From assembly GCF_003268885.1 (NCBI RefSeq), contig NZ_QLSX01000001.1, forward strand, positions 469,841 to 533,840: a DNA stretch of 64,000 nt, written 5' to 3'. This DNA is from Onishia taeanensis. Lineage in GTDB: Bacteria; Pseudomonadota; Gammaproteobacteria; Pseudomonadales; Halomonadaceae. The position numbers and the translations under genes are program-made. Shown here in pieces: positions 52,413 through 61,066 of the stretch; positions within the stretch are counted from its first letter, which is position 1; each line of letters starts with the position of its first letter. Below the pieces are notes generated by a model that did not search any database, was not told the DNA's origin, and saw only the letters and a list, made by a program, of their open reading frames with translations.

Positions 52413-52427
52413 TCAGGGCTTATAGAA
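52368..52427 (-). repeat. Four 15-bp units at the 3' end of the cell-wall hydrolase gene
   Basis: Two perfect copies of CCAGGGCTTGTAAAA (52368-52382, 52383-52397) are followed by two degenerate copies, the last overlapping the stop codon of the hydrolase. Read in frame past the TGA they encode FYKPW-type pentapeptides. Confidence 0.85.
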
Positions 52428-53030
52428 GATGAAATCGCCAATGCTGGCCGTTTCGGTGAAATCCGCCGCCCAATAGGGAAGGATAGTGCGTTGATGGAAA
52501 AACATCGCCCCGCCGGTGTGATCCGAAAGCTGCCCATTGAGTGCCTGGCGCGCGACCTCCTTGACGATCGCATAGCGCTGCGGCTCCTGGACATCATCCC
52601 CGCGACCATCGCACCACCACGAAAACTGACAGTAGCCCTGCTCGCCGCCCTGCTTGACCACGCCACAGATGGTGTCCGGAAAACCGGCATCAGCGAGTCG
52701 GTTCATCACCACATTGGCAACGGCGGCCATGTCATCGGTGCCTTCTCCCTTGGCCTCCCAATAGACAGCACGCGCAAGGCAGGTGATCGCATCATCCAGG
52801 GGCGAAGCCCCCAACGGGTCCACCGCCTTGATGCCGGGACGAGTGATGGCCACGGCTGGGTCGGGGCGAGACTCGCTGCCACCGTCGACGATGCTCTGCT
52901 CGATCAATTCCGCCTTATCCTGGGCGATCGTGGACTTCTGCTCGCGGGTTAGCTGCTCGCTATCCGCCGCCATGACGGGCTTTGCGGTCATCAGCACCAC
53001 CAGGCAGAGCACCAGAACTGACTGGTACAT
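52413..53030 (-). CDS. SleB-like cell wall hydrolase
   Basis: The 205-residue exported protein has a signal peptide (MYQSVLVLCLVVLMTAKPVMA). The Hydrolase_2/SleB domain spans about 80-205: CLARAVYWEAKGEGTDDMAAVANVVMNR with the catalytic Glu, FPDTICGVVKQGGEQGYCQFSWWCDG, and GGAMFFHQRT. It likely cleaves peptidoglycan. The final FYKP is followed by TGA and then in-frame FYKPW-like repeats, so the gene may have been shortened by a Trp-to-stop change. Confidence 0.9.
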   Translation of the reverse strand: MYQSVLVLCLVVLMTAKPVMAADSEQLTREQKSTIAQDKAELIEQSIVDGGSESRPDPAVAITRPGIKAVDPLGASPLDDAITCLARAVYWEAKGEGTDDMAAVANVVMNRLADAGFPDTICGVVKQGGEQGYCQFSWWCDGRGDDVQEPQRYAIVKEVARQALNGQLSDHTGGAMFFHQRTILPYWAADFTETASIGDFIFYKP

Positions 53031-53154
53031 GGGTGAACCTCCTCAATGCAGCACCGCGGCGCCATGCCGACAGGGCTCCTCGACCGATAATACTCCACGG
53101 TATCGGTGCGGATAATCCACAAAAACGGCTAGCTTACACAAAATGCCTCGCCCA

Positions 53155-53182
53155 CAAAAAACGGCGAACCGAGGTTCGCCGT
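53155..53182 (-). terminator. Terminator of the acyl-CoA dehydrogenase gene
   Basis: On the minus strand, ACGGCGAAC-CTCG-GTTCGCCGT is followed by TTTTTTG. The 9-bp stem ends 48 bp past the stop codon at 53230. Confidence 0.9.
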
Positions 53183-53229
53183 GGAAGGTGGTCAGAGCGC
53201 CTGACCGAGAGAGACCGTTGTCGTGTAGA

Positions 53230-55047
53230 TCAGATCTCGAAACCGAGGCCGAAGTCTTCGGCGGAAATCGCCATCAGCGAGGCGCCGCCGGCCTTGATCA
53301 TTTCCGCATGGGCACGGGTGCGCGGCAGCAGGCGCTGATAGAAGAAGCGCGCGGTATCGAGCTTGGCCCGATAGAAGGCGTCCTCCTCGCCGCCAATCGC
53401 CTGCTGGGCCTGCTTGGCGGCGCGGGCGAACAGGTAAGCAAGGGTCACGTAACCCGAGTACATCAGGTAATCGACGCTGGCGGCACCGACCTCCTCGCGA
53501 TCATTCATCGCCTTCATGCCCACGCCCATGGTCAGCTCGCCCCATTCGGCGTTGAGCTTGGCAAGGGGCGCCACGAATTCCTGAAGGGACGGATTATCGG
53601 CTTCGGCCTTGCAGAACTGGTGAATTTCCTTGGTGAAGACCTTGAGGGTCTCGCCCTGGCTCATCAGCACCTTGCGACCCAACAGATCGAGGGCCTGGAT
53701 ACCGGTGGTGCCCTCGTAGAGCCGAGTGATACGCGCATCGCGCACCAGCTGCTCCATGCCCCATTCCTTTATGAAGCCGTGGCCGCCGAACACCTGCACG
53801 CCCTCGTTGGTGGCTTCGAACCCGACCTCGGTGAGGAACGCCTTGACGATCGGTGTCAAAAGGCCAAGCAGGGTCTCGGCCCGCTCTCGCTCCGCCGGGT
53901 CCTGGCCGTGCTCGACCAGGTCAACCAGCTGCGCGGTGTACATCACCAGCATCCGCCCACCCTCGGCGAAGGCCTTCTGGGTCAGCAGCATGCGCCGCAC
54001 ATCCGGGTGCACGATGATCGGGTCGGCGGGTTTGGCCGGCGCCTTCGCGCCGGACAGCGCACGCATCTGCAGGCGGTCGCGGGCATAGCCAAGCGAATTC
54101 TGGAAGCTCGCTTCCATTAGGCCAAGACCCTGAATACCCACGCCGATGCGGGCCACGTTCATCATCGTGAACATGCAGGAAAGCCCCTTGTGGGGACGGC
54201 CCACCAGATAACCTCGGGCGCCATCGAAGTTCATCACGCAGGTAGCGTTGCCGTGGATGCCCATCTTGTGCTCAAGCGATCCGCAGGAGACGCCGTTGCG
54301 CGCGCCCGGGTTGCCGTTTTCATCCGGCATGTCCTCTGGCAAGTACTTCGGCACCACGAACAGCGAGATGCCCTTTGAGCCTTCCGGGGCGTCGGGCAGC
54401 TTGGCCAGCACCAGATGCACGATGTTCTCGGCCAGGTCATGCTCGCCCGCCGAGATGAAGATCTTGGTGCCGCTGATGTCATAGCCGCCGTCATCGGCCG
54501 GCACCGCCCGGGTCTTGATCAGGCCCAGATCGGTGCCACAGTGAGGCTCCGTCAGGCACATGGTACCGGTCCAGACACCCTCGACCAGCTTGGTCAGGTA
54601 GGTGGCCTTCTGCTCGTCACTGCCGTGGTGGCGCAAGGCATCGGCGGCGCCATGGGAGAGCCCCGGGTACATGCCCCAGGCCAGGTTGGTGGCGCAGGTC
54701 ATCTCGGAGAGCGCCATGCCCAGCGAATGCGGCAGGCCCTGACCGCCGAATTCCGGCTCGGCGGCAAGGCTCGGCCAGCCCCCCTCGACGTACTGGCGGT
54801 AGGCCTCTTTGAAGCCCTTGGGCGCCTTGACCTCGCCGCCTTCCAGCAGGCAGCCCTCGCGATCGCCGCTCTGGTTGAGCGGCAGCAGCACCTCGCGGGA
54901 GAAGCGCGCGCCCTCTTCGAGAATCGCGCCGACGACATCCGGCGTGGCGTCTTCGCCGCCCGGCAGCCGCGCGTAGTGGCCGGGGAAGTCCAGCAGCTCG
55001 TCCATCACGAAGCGCAAGTCGCGCAGGGGGGCCTGGTAGTCGGGCAT
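53230..55047 (-). CDS. Acyl-CoA dehydrogenase with extended C-terminal domain
   Basis: The 605-residue FAD enzyme has an N-terminal ACAD_N_2-like segment (PDYQAPLRDLRFVMDELLDFP), the core with MCLTEPHCGTDLGLIKT, and YEGTTGIQALDLLGRKVL, which holds the catalytic base region. A C-terminal DUF4445-like extension follows. The start at 55047 follows CAGGAGTG. It likely handles medium/long or substituted acyl-CoAs together with the neighbouring synthetase, SDR and thiolase. It is a separate unit from the SDR gene because a terminator lies between. Confidence 0.92.
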   Translation of the reverse strand: MPDYQAPLRDLRFVMDELLDFPGHYARLPGGEDATPDVVGAILEEGARFSREVLLPLNQSGDREGCLLEGGEVKAPKGFKEAYRQYVEGGWPSLAAEPEFGGQGLPHSLGMALSEMTCATNLAWGMYPGLSHGAADALRHHGSDEQKATYLTKLVEGVWTGTMCLTEPHCGTDLGLIKTRAVPADDGGYDISGTKIFISAGEHDLAENIVHLVLAKLPDAPEGSKGISLFVVPKYLPEDMPDENGNPGARNGVSCGSLEHKMGIHGNATCVMNFDGARGYLVGRPHKGLSCMFTMMNVARIGVGIQGLGLMEASFQNSLGYARDRLQMRALSGAKAPAKPADPIIVHPDVRRMLLTQKAFAEGGRMLVMYTAQLVDLVEHGQDPAERERAETLLGLLTPIVKAFLTEVGFEATNEGVQVFGGHGFIKEWGMEQLVRDARITRLYEGTTGIQALDLLGRKVLMSQGETLKVFTKEIHQFCKAEADNPSLQEFVAPLAKLNAEWGELTMGVGMKAMNDREEVGAASVDYLMYSGYVTLAYLFARAAKQAQQAIGGEEDAFYRAKLDTARFFYQRLLPRTRAHAEMIKAGGASLMAISAEDFGLGFEI

Positions 55048-55096
55048 CTCGCACACTCCTGAAAACATCATCCACACGGCCGCTGCCGAAGGATTA

Positions 55097-55150
55097 AAAC
55101 ATGTGTTTGAAACTATCCAACTACCCGCCTGTAGTCAAGCGATCGTTTGA
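55097..55150 (-). promoter_or_regulatory. Candidate TetR-type operators upstream of the acyl-CoA dehydrogenase gene
   Basis: AAACATGTGTTT (55097-55108) and the near-palindrome TCAAGCGATCGTTTGA (55135-55150) lie 50-103 bp before the start. The second resembles the AAGCGCTT-centred palindromes near the synthetase and tetR/thiolase promoters. Confidence 0.45.
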
Positions 55151-55238
55151 ATAATGATCTGCCACCATGGTCGAGCCCCAGCGGCTGCGCCGACGGGATG
55201 AGCGTCGGATACATGACCATCAACACGTTAGGTACGAC

Positions 55239-55272
55239 AAAAAAAGCCGCCGGACGCATAAGCGGCCGGCGA
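55239..55272 (-). terminator. Terminator after the SDR gene
   Basis: On the minus strand GCCGGCCGC-TTAT-GCGTCCGGCGGC (one mismatch) is followed by TTTTTTT. It lies 75 bp past the SDR stop. Confidence 0.85.
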
Positions 55273-55346
55273 CAGGCAATAAGAAAGAAGAAAGAAAACC
55301 GATAGCGAGCCCGGATCGCGCCGAGGCCTCACGGCAAGTGAATGGC

Positions 55347-56105
55347 TCACTGCATGCGAATCCCCCCGTCTAGTCGAATCACCTCGCCGTTAAGCATCAC
55401 GTTAGTGATGATCTGCTCGGCCAGACTCGCGAACTCCGCGGGCTTGCCCAGACGCTTGGGAAACGGCACGGCGGCAGACAGCGCGGCCACCGCATCCTCG
55501 GGGATGCCGCTCATCATCGGGGTCTCAAAGACCCCGGGGGCGATACTCATCACCCGGATGCCGTGACGCGACAGCTCACGAGCCAGCGGCAGGGTCATGC
55601 CCGCCACACCGGCCTTGGAAGCGCTGTAGGCGGCCTGGCCCACCTGGCCGTCGAAGGCCGCCACCGAGGCGGTGGTGATGACCACCCCCCGCTCGCCATC
55701 TTCACCCGCGGCGTTATCGGCCATGGCGGCAGCGGCCAGCCGCAGGACGTTGAAGGTGCCGATCAGGTTGATCTCGACGGTGCGCGTAAAGCCTGCGAGG
55801 TCGGCGGGGTTGCCCTCTCGATCGAGCAGTTTGGCCACGCTGACCACGCCTGCACAGTGCACCACCCCGTGTAGACCACCCGTATTCAGGGCAAGGTCGA
55901 CGGCGGCCTGGATATCCGCTTCCTTTGTCACATCGCCGCGACAGGCCGTGGCGGCCTCGCCGAGCCCGGCGGCCAGTTCGTCTATCGCGTCGTTCAGGTC
56001 GCAGAGCACCACTCGGGCGCCGCCGGCGACCAGGCGTTCGGCGGTGGCAGCACCGAGCCCGGAGGCGGCGCCGGTGATCAGGAAGGTTTTTCCAGTGACT
56101 TGCAT
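55347..56105 (-). CDS. SDR-family 3-hydroxyacyl-CoA dehydrogenase (type II-like)
   Basis: The 252-residue short-chain dehydrogenase has the NAD motif [15 protein letters not shown] (about 11-25), HCAGV, catalytic Ser in [11 protein letters not shown], and YSASK. Its C-terminus [37 protein letters not shown] matches HSD17B10-type hydroxyacyl-CoA dehydrogenases. It lies 14 bp after the synthetase gene in the same unit, fitting the third step of beta-oxidation. Confidence 0.92.
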   Translation of the reverse strand: MQVTGKTFLITGAASGLGAATAERLVAGGARVVLCDLNDAIDELAAGLGEAATACRGDVTKEADIQAAVDLALNTGGLHGVVHCAGVVSVAKLLDREGNPADLAGFTRTVEINLIGTFNVLRLAAAAMADNAAGEDGERGVVITTASVAAFDGQVGQAAYSASKAGVAGMTLPLARELSRHGIRVMSIAPGVFETPMMSGIPEDAVAALSAAVPFPKRLGKPAEFASLAEQIITNVMLNGEVIRLDGGIRMQ

Positions 56106-56119
56106 GGTCTCTCTCCGGT

Positions 56120-57799
56120 TTATGACGCGCGGGCGTCGTCGGCTGCCTGGGCACGCAGCTTGAAGCGCTGGATCTTGCCGCTGGGCGTCTTCGGCAGCTC
56201 TTCGATGAAGGTGATGACCCTTGGGAAGGCGTGAGTCGACAGGCGCTCGCGCACCCGCTGACGAATCTCGTCGGCCAACTGCTCGCTGGCCTCGAAGCCT
56301 TCGCGCAGCACGATGTAAGACGTGATGATTTCGCCACGGATCTCGTCGGGCTGGCCGACGGCGGCACTTTCGGCAACCGCCGGGTGGGTCATGACGGTAT
56401 TTTCGACATCAGTGGGACCGACCCGGTAGCCGGCCGTGGTAATGATGTCATCGTCGCGGCCGGCAAACTGGAAGGTGCCGTCCTCGGCCTGCACCACCAC
56501 GTCGCCGGTCAGATAATAGCCGTCGACGAACGGCCGCTTTTCCTGCCAGGTGTAGCCCGCGAAGAAGTGTGCTGGAGAGTTGGCGATATCCACTGCCAGC
56601 ACGCCGGGCTCGCCCGCCGGCTGTTCGTGATTTTCGGCATCGAGTATCACCAGACGATAACCCGGCATCGGCACACCCATGGCGCCGACATGCTTCGGGT
56701 GTTCGAGGCCGTGATGGTTGCAGCAGGTCATGCCGGTCTCAGTCTGGCCATAGTGGTCCATCACCGCACAGCCCAGCGCTTTTTCAACCCAGTTCACCAC
56801 TTCGGTGTTCAGCGGCTCGCCGGCGGAGCTGGCTGCCCGCAGTGACAGGTCGCGGTGGGCATCATCGAACAGTCCCGACGCCTTCATCAGCCGGTAGGCG
56901 GTCGGCGCGGCGGCGAAGTTGGTAATGCCATGTCGCTGCATGAAGGCAAGCGCGCCCTCGGCCGTGAAGCCGGCCTCGCAGAAATGGGTGGTACCGCCCA
57001 GCAGCAGCGGGCCGGTGATGGCGTAATACAGGCCATAGGCCCAGCCCGGATCGGCCATGTTCCAGAAGCGATCATCGTCGCGCAGCCCGACGGCCAGCTC
57101 CATGTAGCTGGCAAAGGCCGGTAGCGCGGCCAGCGGCACCGCCACACCCTTGGGCTTGCCGACGGTCCCAGACGTAAACATCTGCAAGAAGGGGGCATCG
57201 CGGCTCAGGCGCGGCGGCGTGGCGGTCATCGGTTCATGGCCGATAGCCGTCTGCCAGTCGAGATCCTCTGGGTGCTCGGCATCGGCGCCTTCTATGCACA
57301 TCACCGCCGGACACCGGGACAGGCCATCGAACTTGGCGCGATTGGCATGATCGGTGATCACCAACTGCGTGTCGGCCCGCGACAGGCGGTAGTCGACGGC
57401 ATCCGGCCCGAAGGCGGTGAACAGCGGCTGGTACACGGCGCCAATGCGCCAGGTGGCCAGCACGGTGATCAACAGTGCCGGCGTGCGCGGCAGCATGCTG
57501 GCGATGCGATCACCGACGCCCAGTCCCCGTTCTTGAAACCAGCCGGCCAGCCGAGCGCTCTGGGCATCGAGCTCGGCATAGCTCAAGCGCGATACCTGAC
57601 CATCGACGGACTCGTGCACCAGTGCCGTAACGTCGCCGCGACCGGCACGCAACTGGCGCCCGCAGCAGGCCTCATAGGCATTGAGATGGCCGTCACGATG
57701 GTCATCGAGACGGGCCACGCTTTCATCAAACGAAAAGGGCGTCTCATCGAACGAAAAGGCCGTATTGGGGGACTGAAACGGCTGGCGCGATGTTGTCAT
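56120..57799 (-). CDS. AMP-forming acyl-CoA synthetase
   Basis: The 559-residue ANL-superfamily ligase has the P-loop-like [15 protein letters not shown] (about 205-220), [36 protein letters not shown] and the catalytic Lys in [10 protein letters not shown]. It resembles medium-chain/short-chain acyl-CoA synthetases. The start at 57799 follows GGAGAAGG. The N-terminus contains a duplicated FSFDE unit from a 21-bp tandem repeat (57723-57764). It is first gene of the synthetase-SDR operon. Confidence 0.92.
   Translation of the reverse strand: MTTSRQPFQSPNTAFSFDETPFSFDESVARLDDHRDGHLNAYEACCGRQLRAGRGDVTALVHESVDGQVSRLSYAELDAQSARLAGWFQERGLGVGDRIASMLPRTPALLITVLATWRIGAVYQPLFTAFGPDAVDYRLSRADTQLVITDHANRAKFDGLSRCPAVMCIEGADAEHPEDLDWQTAIGHEPMTATPPRLSRDAPFLQMFTSGTVGKPKGVAVPLAALPAFASYMELAVGLRDDDRFWNMADPGWAYGLYYAITGPLLLGGTTHFCEAGFTAEGALAFMQRHGITNFAAAPTAYRLMKASGLFDDAHRDLSLRAASSAGEPLNTEVVNWVEKALGCAVMDHYGQTETGMTCCNHHGLEHPKHVGAMGVPMPGYRLVILDAENHEQPAGEPGVLAVDIANSPAHFFAGYTWQEKRPFVDGYYLTGDVVVQAEDGTFQFAGRDDDIITTAGYRVGPTDVENTVMTHPAVAESAAVGQPDEIRGEIITSYIVLREGFEASEQLADEIRQRVRERLSTHAFPRVITFIEELPKTPSGKIQRFKLRAQAADDARAS
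57723..57764 (-). repeat. 21-bp tandem duplication in the acyl-CoA synthetase gene
   Basis: Two near-identical 21-bp units (start TCATCAAACGAAAAGG and TCATCGAACGAAAAGG) at 57723-57743 and 57744-57764 encode the repeated FSFDETP / FSFDES segment. Frame is preserved. Confidence 0.85.
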
Positions 57800-57852
57800 G
57801 TTGAGCCTTCTCCTGGGGCTTGGGCCTGTTGCGACCTTGGCTACCACATCAT

Positions 57853-57876
57853 CTAGTTAACGTTAACGTCAACTAG
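57853..57876 (-). promoter_or_regulatory. 24-bp palindrome CTAGTTAACGTT/AACGTCAACTAG (LiuR-like)
   Basis: Two 12-nt half-sites match at 11 of 12 positions, 54 bp upstream of the synthetase gene. The TTAACGTTAACGTCAA core is close to sites described for the MerR-family regulator LiuR of branched-chain catabolism in gammaproteobacteria. No merR-type gene is in the window, so this is a candidate only. Confidence 0.5.
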
Positions 57877-57900
57877 TAAGTTAGCCGCATGGACAGACCT

Positions 57901-57962
57901 AGCAAGCGCTTGCTACAACGTCTTTAGTCGCGCACGCCAAAACGCCCTGACATGCGCTTGCT
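57901..57962. promoter_or_regulatory. AGCAAGCGCTTGCT palindrome and half-site (TetR-type operator)
   Basis: A perfect 14-bp palindrome AGCAAGCGCTTGCT lies at 57901-57914, and GCGCTTGCT recurs at 57954-57962. AGCGCTTGCT occurs again at 58738-58747 in the tetR-thiolase divergent gap. The local tetR gene product is the natural candidate to bind. Confidence 0.55.
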
Positions 57963-58137
57963 GCCAACGCCTAACGCGATGAAATAGCCTAGGGTCATAG
58001 AAACCAGAGCGCGATGAGACAGGAAAAAGCTCTGAGCGGCCAGAAAGCGCAGCGCTGAGATAATCGGAAGGAAGACGCATTGCCGCGCCGACGGCCAGAG
58101 CCGTCGATCGCGACAGATGATAGGAAACCGCCGAAGA

Positions 58138-58725
58138 TCAGGCGGGCGTCGCCGCCGGCGCGCCGAGCATGTCGATCAGCTCGCTTGCCAGCGCATCGGG
58201 GGAGTAGGCACCGGCGGGGTCGTACCAGCGCACCGTCCAGTTCAGGGCGCCGAGCACGAAACGCGAGACCAGAAATTTATCACCGCGGATCAGGCCGGCC
58301 TCCAGGGCGTCGCCAATCACGTCCTGCCAGAGCTGTTCGTAGGCATCGCGCAGGTGACCAAGATGGTCGCGGGAGGCTTCGTCGAGCCGCCGCCACTCGT
58401 AGAGGGCCACCACATGGGCATTGCGATCGGTGAGCAGGGTCTCGAGGTGCGCGCGCGCCATGGCATGCAGCCTGGCCTCGGCCCCGCCGTCGCACTGCGC
58501 AAGGGCCTCGCGGGCGATGGCCAGGGCGTTATGGGTGCCCTCTTCGATGACCGCACAGAGGATTTCCTGCTTGTCGCGGAAATGATGGAAGAGGCTGCCC
58601 GATTTGATGCCCATTTCCTGAGCCAGCATGCGCACGGTGGTGCGATCGAAGCCTTCCTGAACGAACAGTTGGGCAGCGACGCGAATCAGTTCCCGGCGCC
58701 GCGGCGAGTCATTCACTACATTCAT
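58138..58725 (-). CDS. TetR-family regulator of the acyl-CoA catabolism cluster
   Basis: The 195-residue protein has an N-terminal HTH (RRRELIRVAAQLFVQEGFDRTTVRMLAQEMGIKSGSLFHHFRDKQEIL). Its C-terminal ligand domain ends with GALNWTVRWYDPAG, a feature seen in PsrA/FadR-like TetR regulators of fatty-acid degradation (TetR_C_33-like). The start at 58725 (MNVVNDSPRRRELI) is chosen by family length. It is divergent from the thiolase gene with a candidate operator between. It is expected to be induced by acyl-CoA. Confidence 0.87.
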   Translation of the reverse strand: MNVVNDSPRRRELIRVAAQLFVQEGFDRTTVRMLAQEMGIKSGSLFHHFRDKQEILCAVIEEGTHNALAIAREALAQCDGGAEARLHAMARAHLETLLTDRNAHVVALYEWRRLDEASRDHLGHLRDAYEQLWQDVIGDALEAGLIRGDKFLVSRFVLGALNWTVRWYDPAGAYSPDALASELIDMLGAPAATPA

Positions 58726-58737
58726 CGCATTTACACT

Positions 58738-58747
58738 AGCGCTTGCT
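58738..58747. promoter_or_regulatory. AGCGCTTGCT half-palindrome in the tetR-thiolase divergent promoter
   Basis: This repeats the right half of the palindrome at 57901-57914 and sits between the two divergent starts (58725 and 58823). Confidence 0.45.
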
Positions 58748-58822
58748 TGGTTAGCCTTGAGAAGACCATAGCGCCCATCTGCGGTCAACGGCCCTGCCCC
58801 GCGATCGCCAAGGAGTCATACC

Positions 58823-60010
58823 ATGTCCACTTCCCACGAGATCGTGATCCTGGCCGCCATCCGCACACCGATGGGCGGCATGCTGGGCAGCCTGTCGAGC
58901 CTCACCGCCCCTGAGCTCGGCGCTACCGCCATCCAGGCGGCCCTGTCGCAGGCCGGCATCGATGCTGGCGCTGTCGATGAAGGCATCTTCGGCTGCGTGC
59001 TGCCGGCCGGCGTCAAGCAGGGGCCGGCGCGCCAGGCGATGCGCCAGGCCGGGGTGCCCGACGGTGTCGGCGCCACCACCATCAATAAGCTGTGCGGCTC
59101 CGGCATGAAGGCCACCATGCTGGCACATGACCTGATCCGCGCCGGCAGCGGTGAGCTGGTGCTGGCGGGCGGCATGGAGTCGATGTCCAATGCGCCTCAC
59201 GTGCTGACCAAGGCCCGTCGCGGCTATCGCCTGGGCCATGGCGAGCTCAAGGATCACATGTTCCTGGACGGCCTCGAAGATGCCGAGACCGGGCAACTGA
59301 TGGGGGTGTTCGCTCAGAATATCGCCGATCAGCGCGGCTACAGCCGCGAGCGCATGGATGACTTCGCGATCGCCTCTCTGGAGCGCGCCATGGCGGCCCA
59401 CGAGGCCGGGCACCTGGCCGGTGAACTAACGCCAGTCACGGTCAGCGGTCGCGGCGGCGACAGCGTGGTGGATCACGATGAGCAGCCCTTCCAGGCGCGC
59501 CTCGACAAGATTCGCGGCCTGCGTCCGGCCTTTGCCAAGGACGGCACCATCACCGCCGCCAACGCCAGCTCCATCTCCGATGGTGCCTCGGCGCTGGTGC
59601 TGGCCAGCCGTGAGGCCGCCAAGACCCACGGCGCCAGGCCGCTTGCCCGAATCCTCGGCCACAGCACTCACTCCCAGCACCCCAGCGAGTTCACCATTGC
59701 CCCGGTGGGCGCGATCGGCAAGCTGATGAAGCGCCTCGACTGGACGGTGGATGACGTCGACCTGTTCGAAATCAACGAAGCCTTCGCGGTGGTTACCCTG
59801 CTGGCCATGGATGGGCTGGACATCCCCCACGACAAGGTCAACATCTTCGGCGGCGCCTGCGCCCAGGGCCACCCCATCGGCTCCACCGGCTCGCGGATCA
59901 TCGCCACCCTGATCAATGCGCTGCGCGTCACCGGCGGCAAACGTGGCATCGCCAGCCTGTGCATCGGCGGCGGCGAAGCCACCGCCGTGGCGGTCGAACT
60001 GCTCGACTAG
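58823..60010 (+). CDS. Acetyl-CoA C-acyltransferase (thiolase)
   Basis: The 395-residue thiolase-superfamily enzyme has the nucleophilic Cys in INKLCGSGMKA (near 90), the His in NIFGGACAQGHPIGSTG, a second Cys in CIGGGEATA, and NEAFAV. AAGGAG precedes the ATG. It could act as biosynthetic acetoacetyl-CoA thiolase or beta-oxidation thiolase; next to acyl-CoA dehydrogenase, SDR and synthetase genes the latter is more likely. It is monocistronic, ending at a bidirectional terminator. Confidence 0.94.
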   Translation: MSTSHEIVILAAIRTPMGGMLGSLSSLTAPELGATAIQAALSQAGIDAGAVDEGIFGCVLPAGVKQGPARQAMRQAGVPDGVGATTINKLCGSGMKATMLAHDLIRAGSGELVLAGGMESMSNAPHVLTKARRGYRLGHGELKDHMFLDGLEDAETGQLMGVFAQNIADQRGYSRERMDDFAIASLERAMAAHEAGHLAGELTPVTVSGRGGDSVVDHDEQPFQARLDKIRGLRPAFAKDGTITAANASSISDGASALVLASREAAKTHGARPLARILGHSTHSQHPSEFTIAPVGAIGKLMKRLDWTVDDVDLFEINEAFAVVTLLAMDGLDIPHDKVNIFGGACAQGHPIGSTGSRIIATLINALRVTGGKRGIASLCIGGGEATAVAVELLD

Positions 60011-60084
60011 CCGTGTGGGCTGGCTTGCCTGCAAAGATCGACACGCCATGCGCAAGGATCCTTCACCAACGCCCTGTGAAACGT

Positions 60085-60120
60085 AAAAAAAGGGGAAGCC
60101 GATTGGCTTCCCCCTTTTAT
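60085..60120. terminator. Bidirectional terminator between thiolase and pstB
   Basis: AAAAAAAGGGGAAGCC and GGCTTCCCCCTTTTAT (60085-60120) form a 10-bp stem with A/T runs on both sides. It terminates the plus-strand thiolase and the minus-strand pst operon. Confidence 0.88.
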
Positions 60121-60162
60121 TTCAGGAGCTATGTTTTAGGGCTTATGCTTCAGGGCTTATGT
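60121..60162. repeat. Three 14-bp tandem units between the terminator and pstB
   Basis: TTCAGGAGCTATGT, TTTAGGGCTTATGC and TTCAGGGCTTATGT (60121-60162) are successive imperfect copies, with a weaker fourth. They lie in the 3' untranslated region of the pst operon. Confidence 0.8.
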
Positions 60163-60192
60163 TTCAAGACCCGGTGCGTATGCCCGAGCGAC

Positions 60193-61035
60193 TTAGCCGT
60201 AACGGCCGGTGATGTAGTCCTCGGCCTTCTTGGTATGCGGGTTGGCGAACATCGTCTTGGTGTCGTTGTACTCGACCATTTCCCCCAGGTGGAAGAAGGC
60301 CGTGTAGTCCGCCACACGTGCCGCCTGCTGCATGTTGTGGGTCACCGTGATGATGGTGAAGTCCTGCTTGAGCTTGTCGATCAAGTCCTCGATGGTCGCC
60401 GTGGAGATCGGGTCCAGCGCCGAGGTTGGCTCATCCATCAGGATCACATCGGGCTGCACGGCGATCGCGCGGGCGATACAAAGACGCTGCTGCTGACCAC
60501 CGGACAGGGATGTGCCGGGCTGTTGCAGCTTGTCCTTGACCTCGTTCCACAGGCCGGCCTCGCGCAGCGCTTTCTCTACCAGCTCGTCCTGATCGGCCTT
60601 GCGGCTCACCAGGTCATGCATGCGCGGGGCGTAGGCGATGTTTTCGTAGATCGACTTGGGGAAGGGGTTGGGCTTCTGGAAGACCATGCCCACCCGACGC
60701 CGCAGCGCGACCTCATCCATCTTGGCCTCGTTGATGTCACGGCCGTCCATCTCGATCAAACCATTGAGCCGCACGCTGGGGATCAAGTCATTCATGCGAT
60801 TGAGGCAACGCAGGAAGGTCGACTTGCCGCAGCCCGACGGGCCGATCAAGGCGGTGACGTTCTTCTGAAAGACATCGGCGCTGATGTTCTTCAGGGCCTG
60901 GGTGTCGCCATACCACAGGTTGAGATCGCGCACGCGAATGCTCAGTTCGTGATTGGCCTGTTCATTGCGGGTAACCGGCTGCCCGGTATCGTGACCTGAC
61001 ATGGCGACTCCACGGTCGGCAACTTTCATATCCAT
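60193..61035 (-). CDS. pstB: Phosphate ABC transporter ATPase PstB
   Basis: The 280-residue ATPase has the PstB-specific N-terminal [15 protein letters not shown], Walker [41 protein letters not shown], signature [14 protein letters not shown] and Walker [20 protein letters not shown] precedes the ATG; an internal Met at residue 12 is an alternative. It is last gene of pstS-C-A-B in this arrangement. The usual phoU is missing downstream, where the terminator and a convergent thiolase gene lie. Confidence 0.96.
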   Translation of the reverse strand: MDMKVADRGVAMSGHDTGQPVTRNEQANHELSIRVRDLNLWYGDTQALKNISADVFQKNVTALIGPSGCGKSTFLRCLNRMNDLIPSVRLNGLIEMDGRDINEAKMDEVALRRRVGMVFQKPNPFPKSIYENIAYAPRMHDLVSRKADQDELVEKALREAGLWNEVKDKLQQPGTSLSGGQQQRLCIARAIAVQPDVILMDEPTSALDPISTATIEDLIDKLKQDFTIITVTHNMQQAARVADYTAFFHLGEMVEYNDTKTMFANPHTKKAEDYITGRYG

Positions 61036-61066
61036 AGTGACGTATCCTGTTGCAAGTGCCGGTCGG

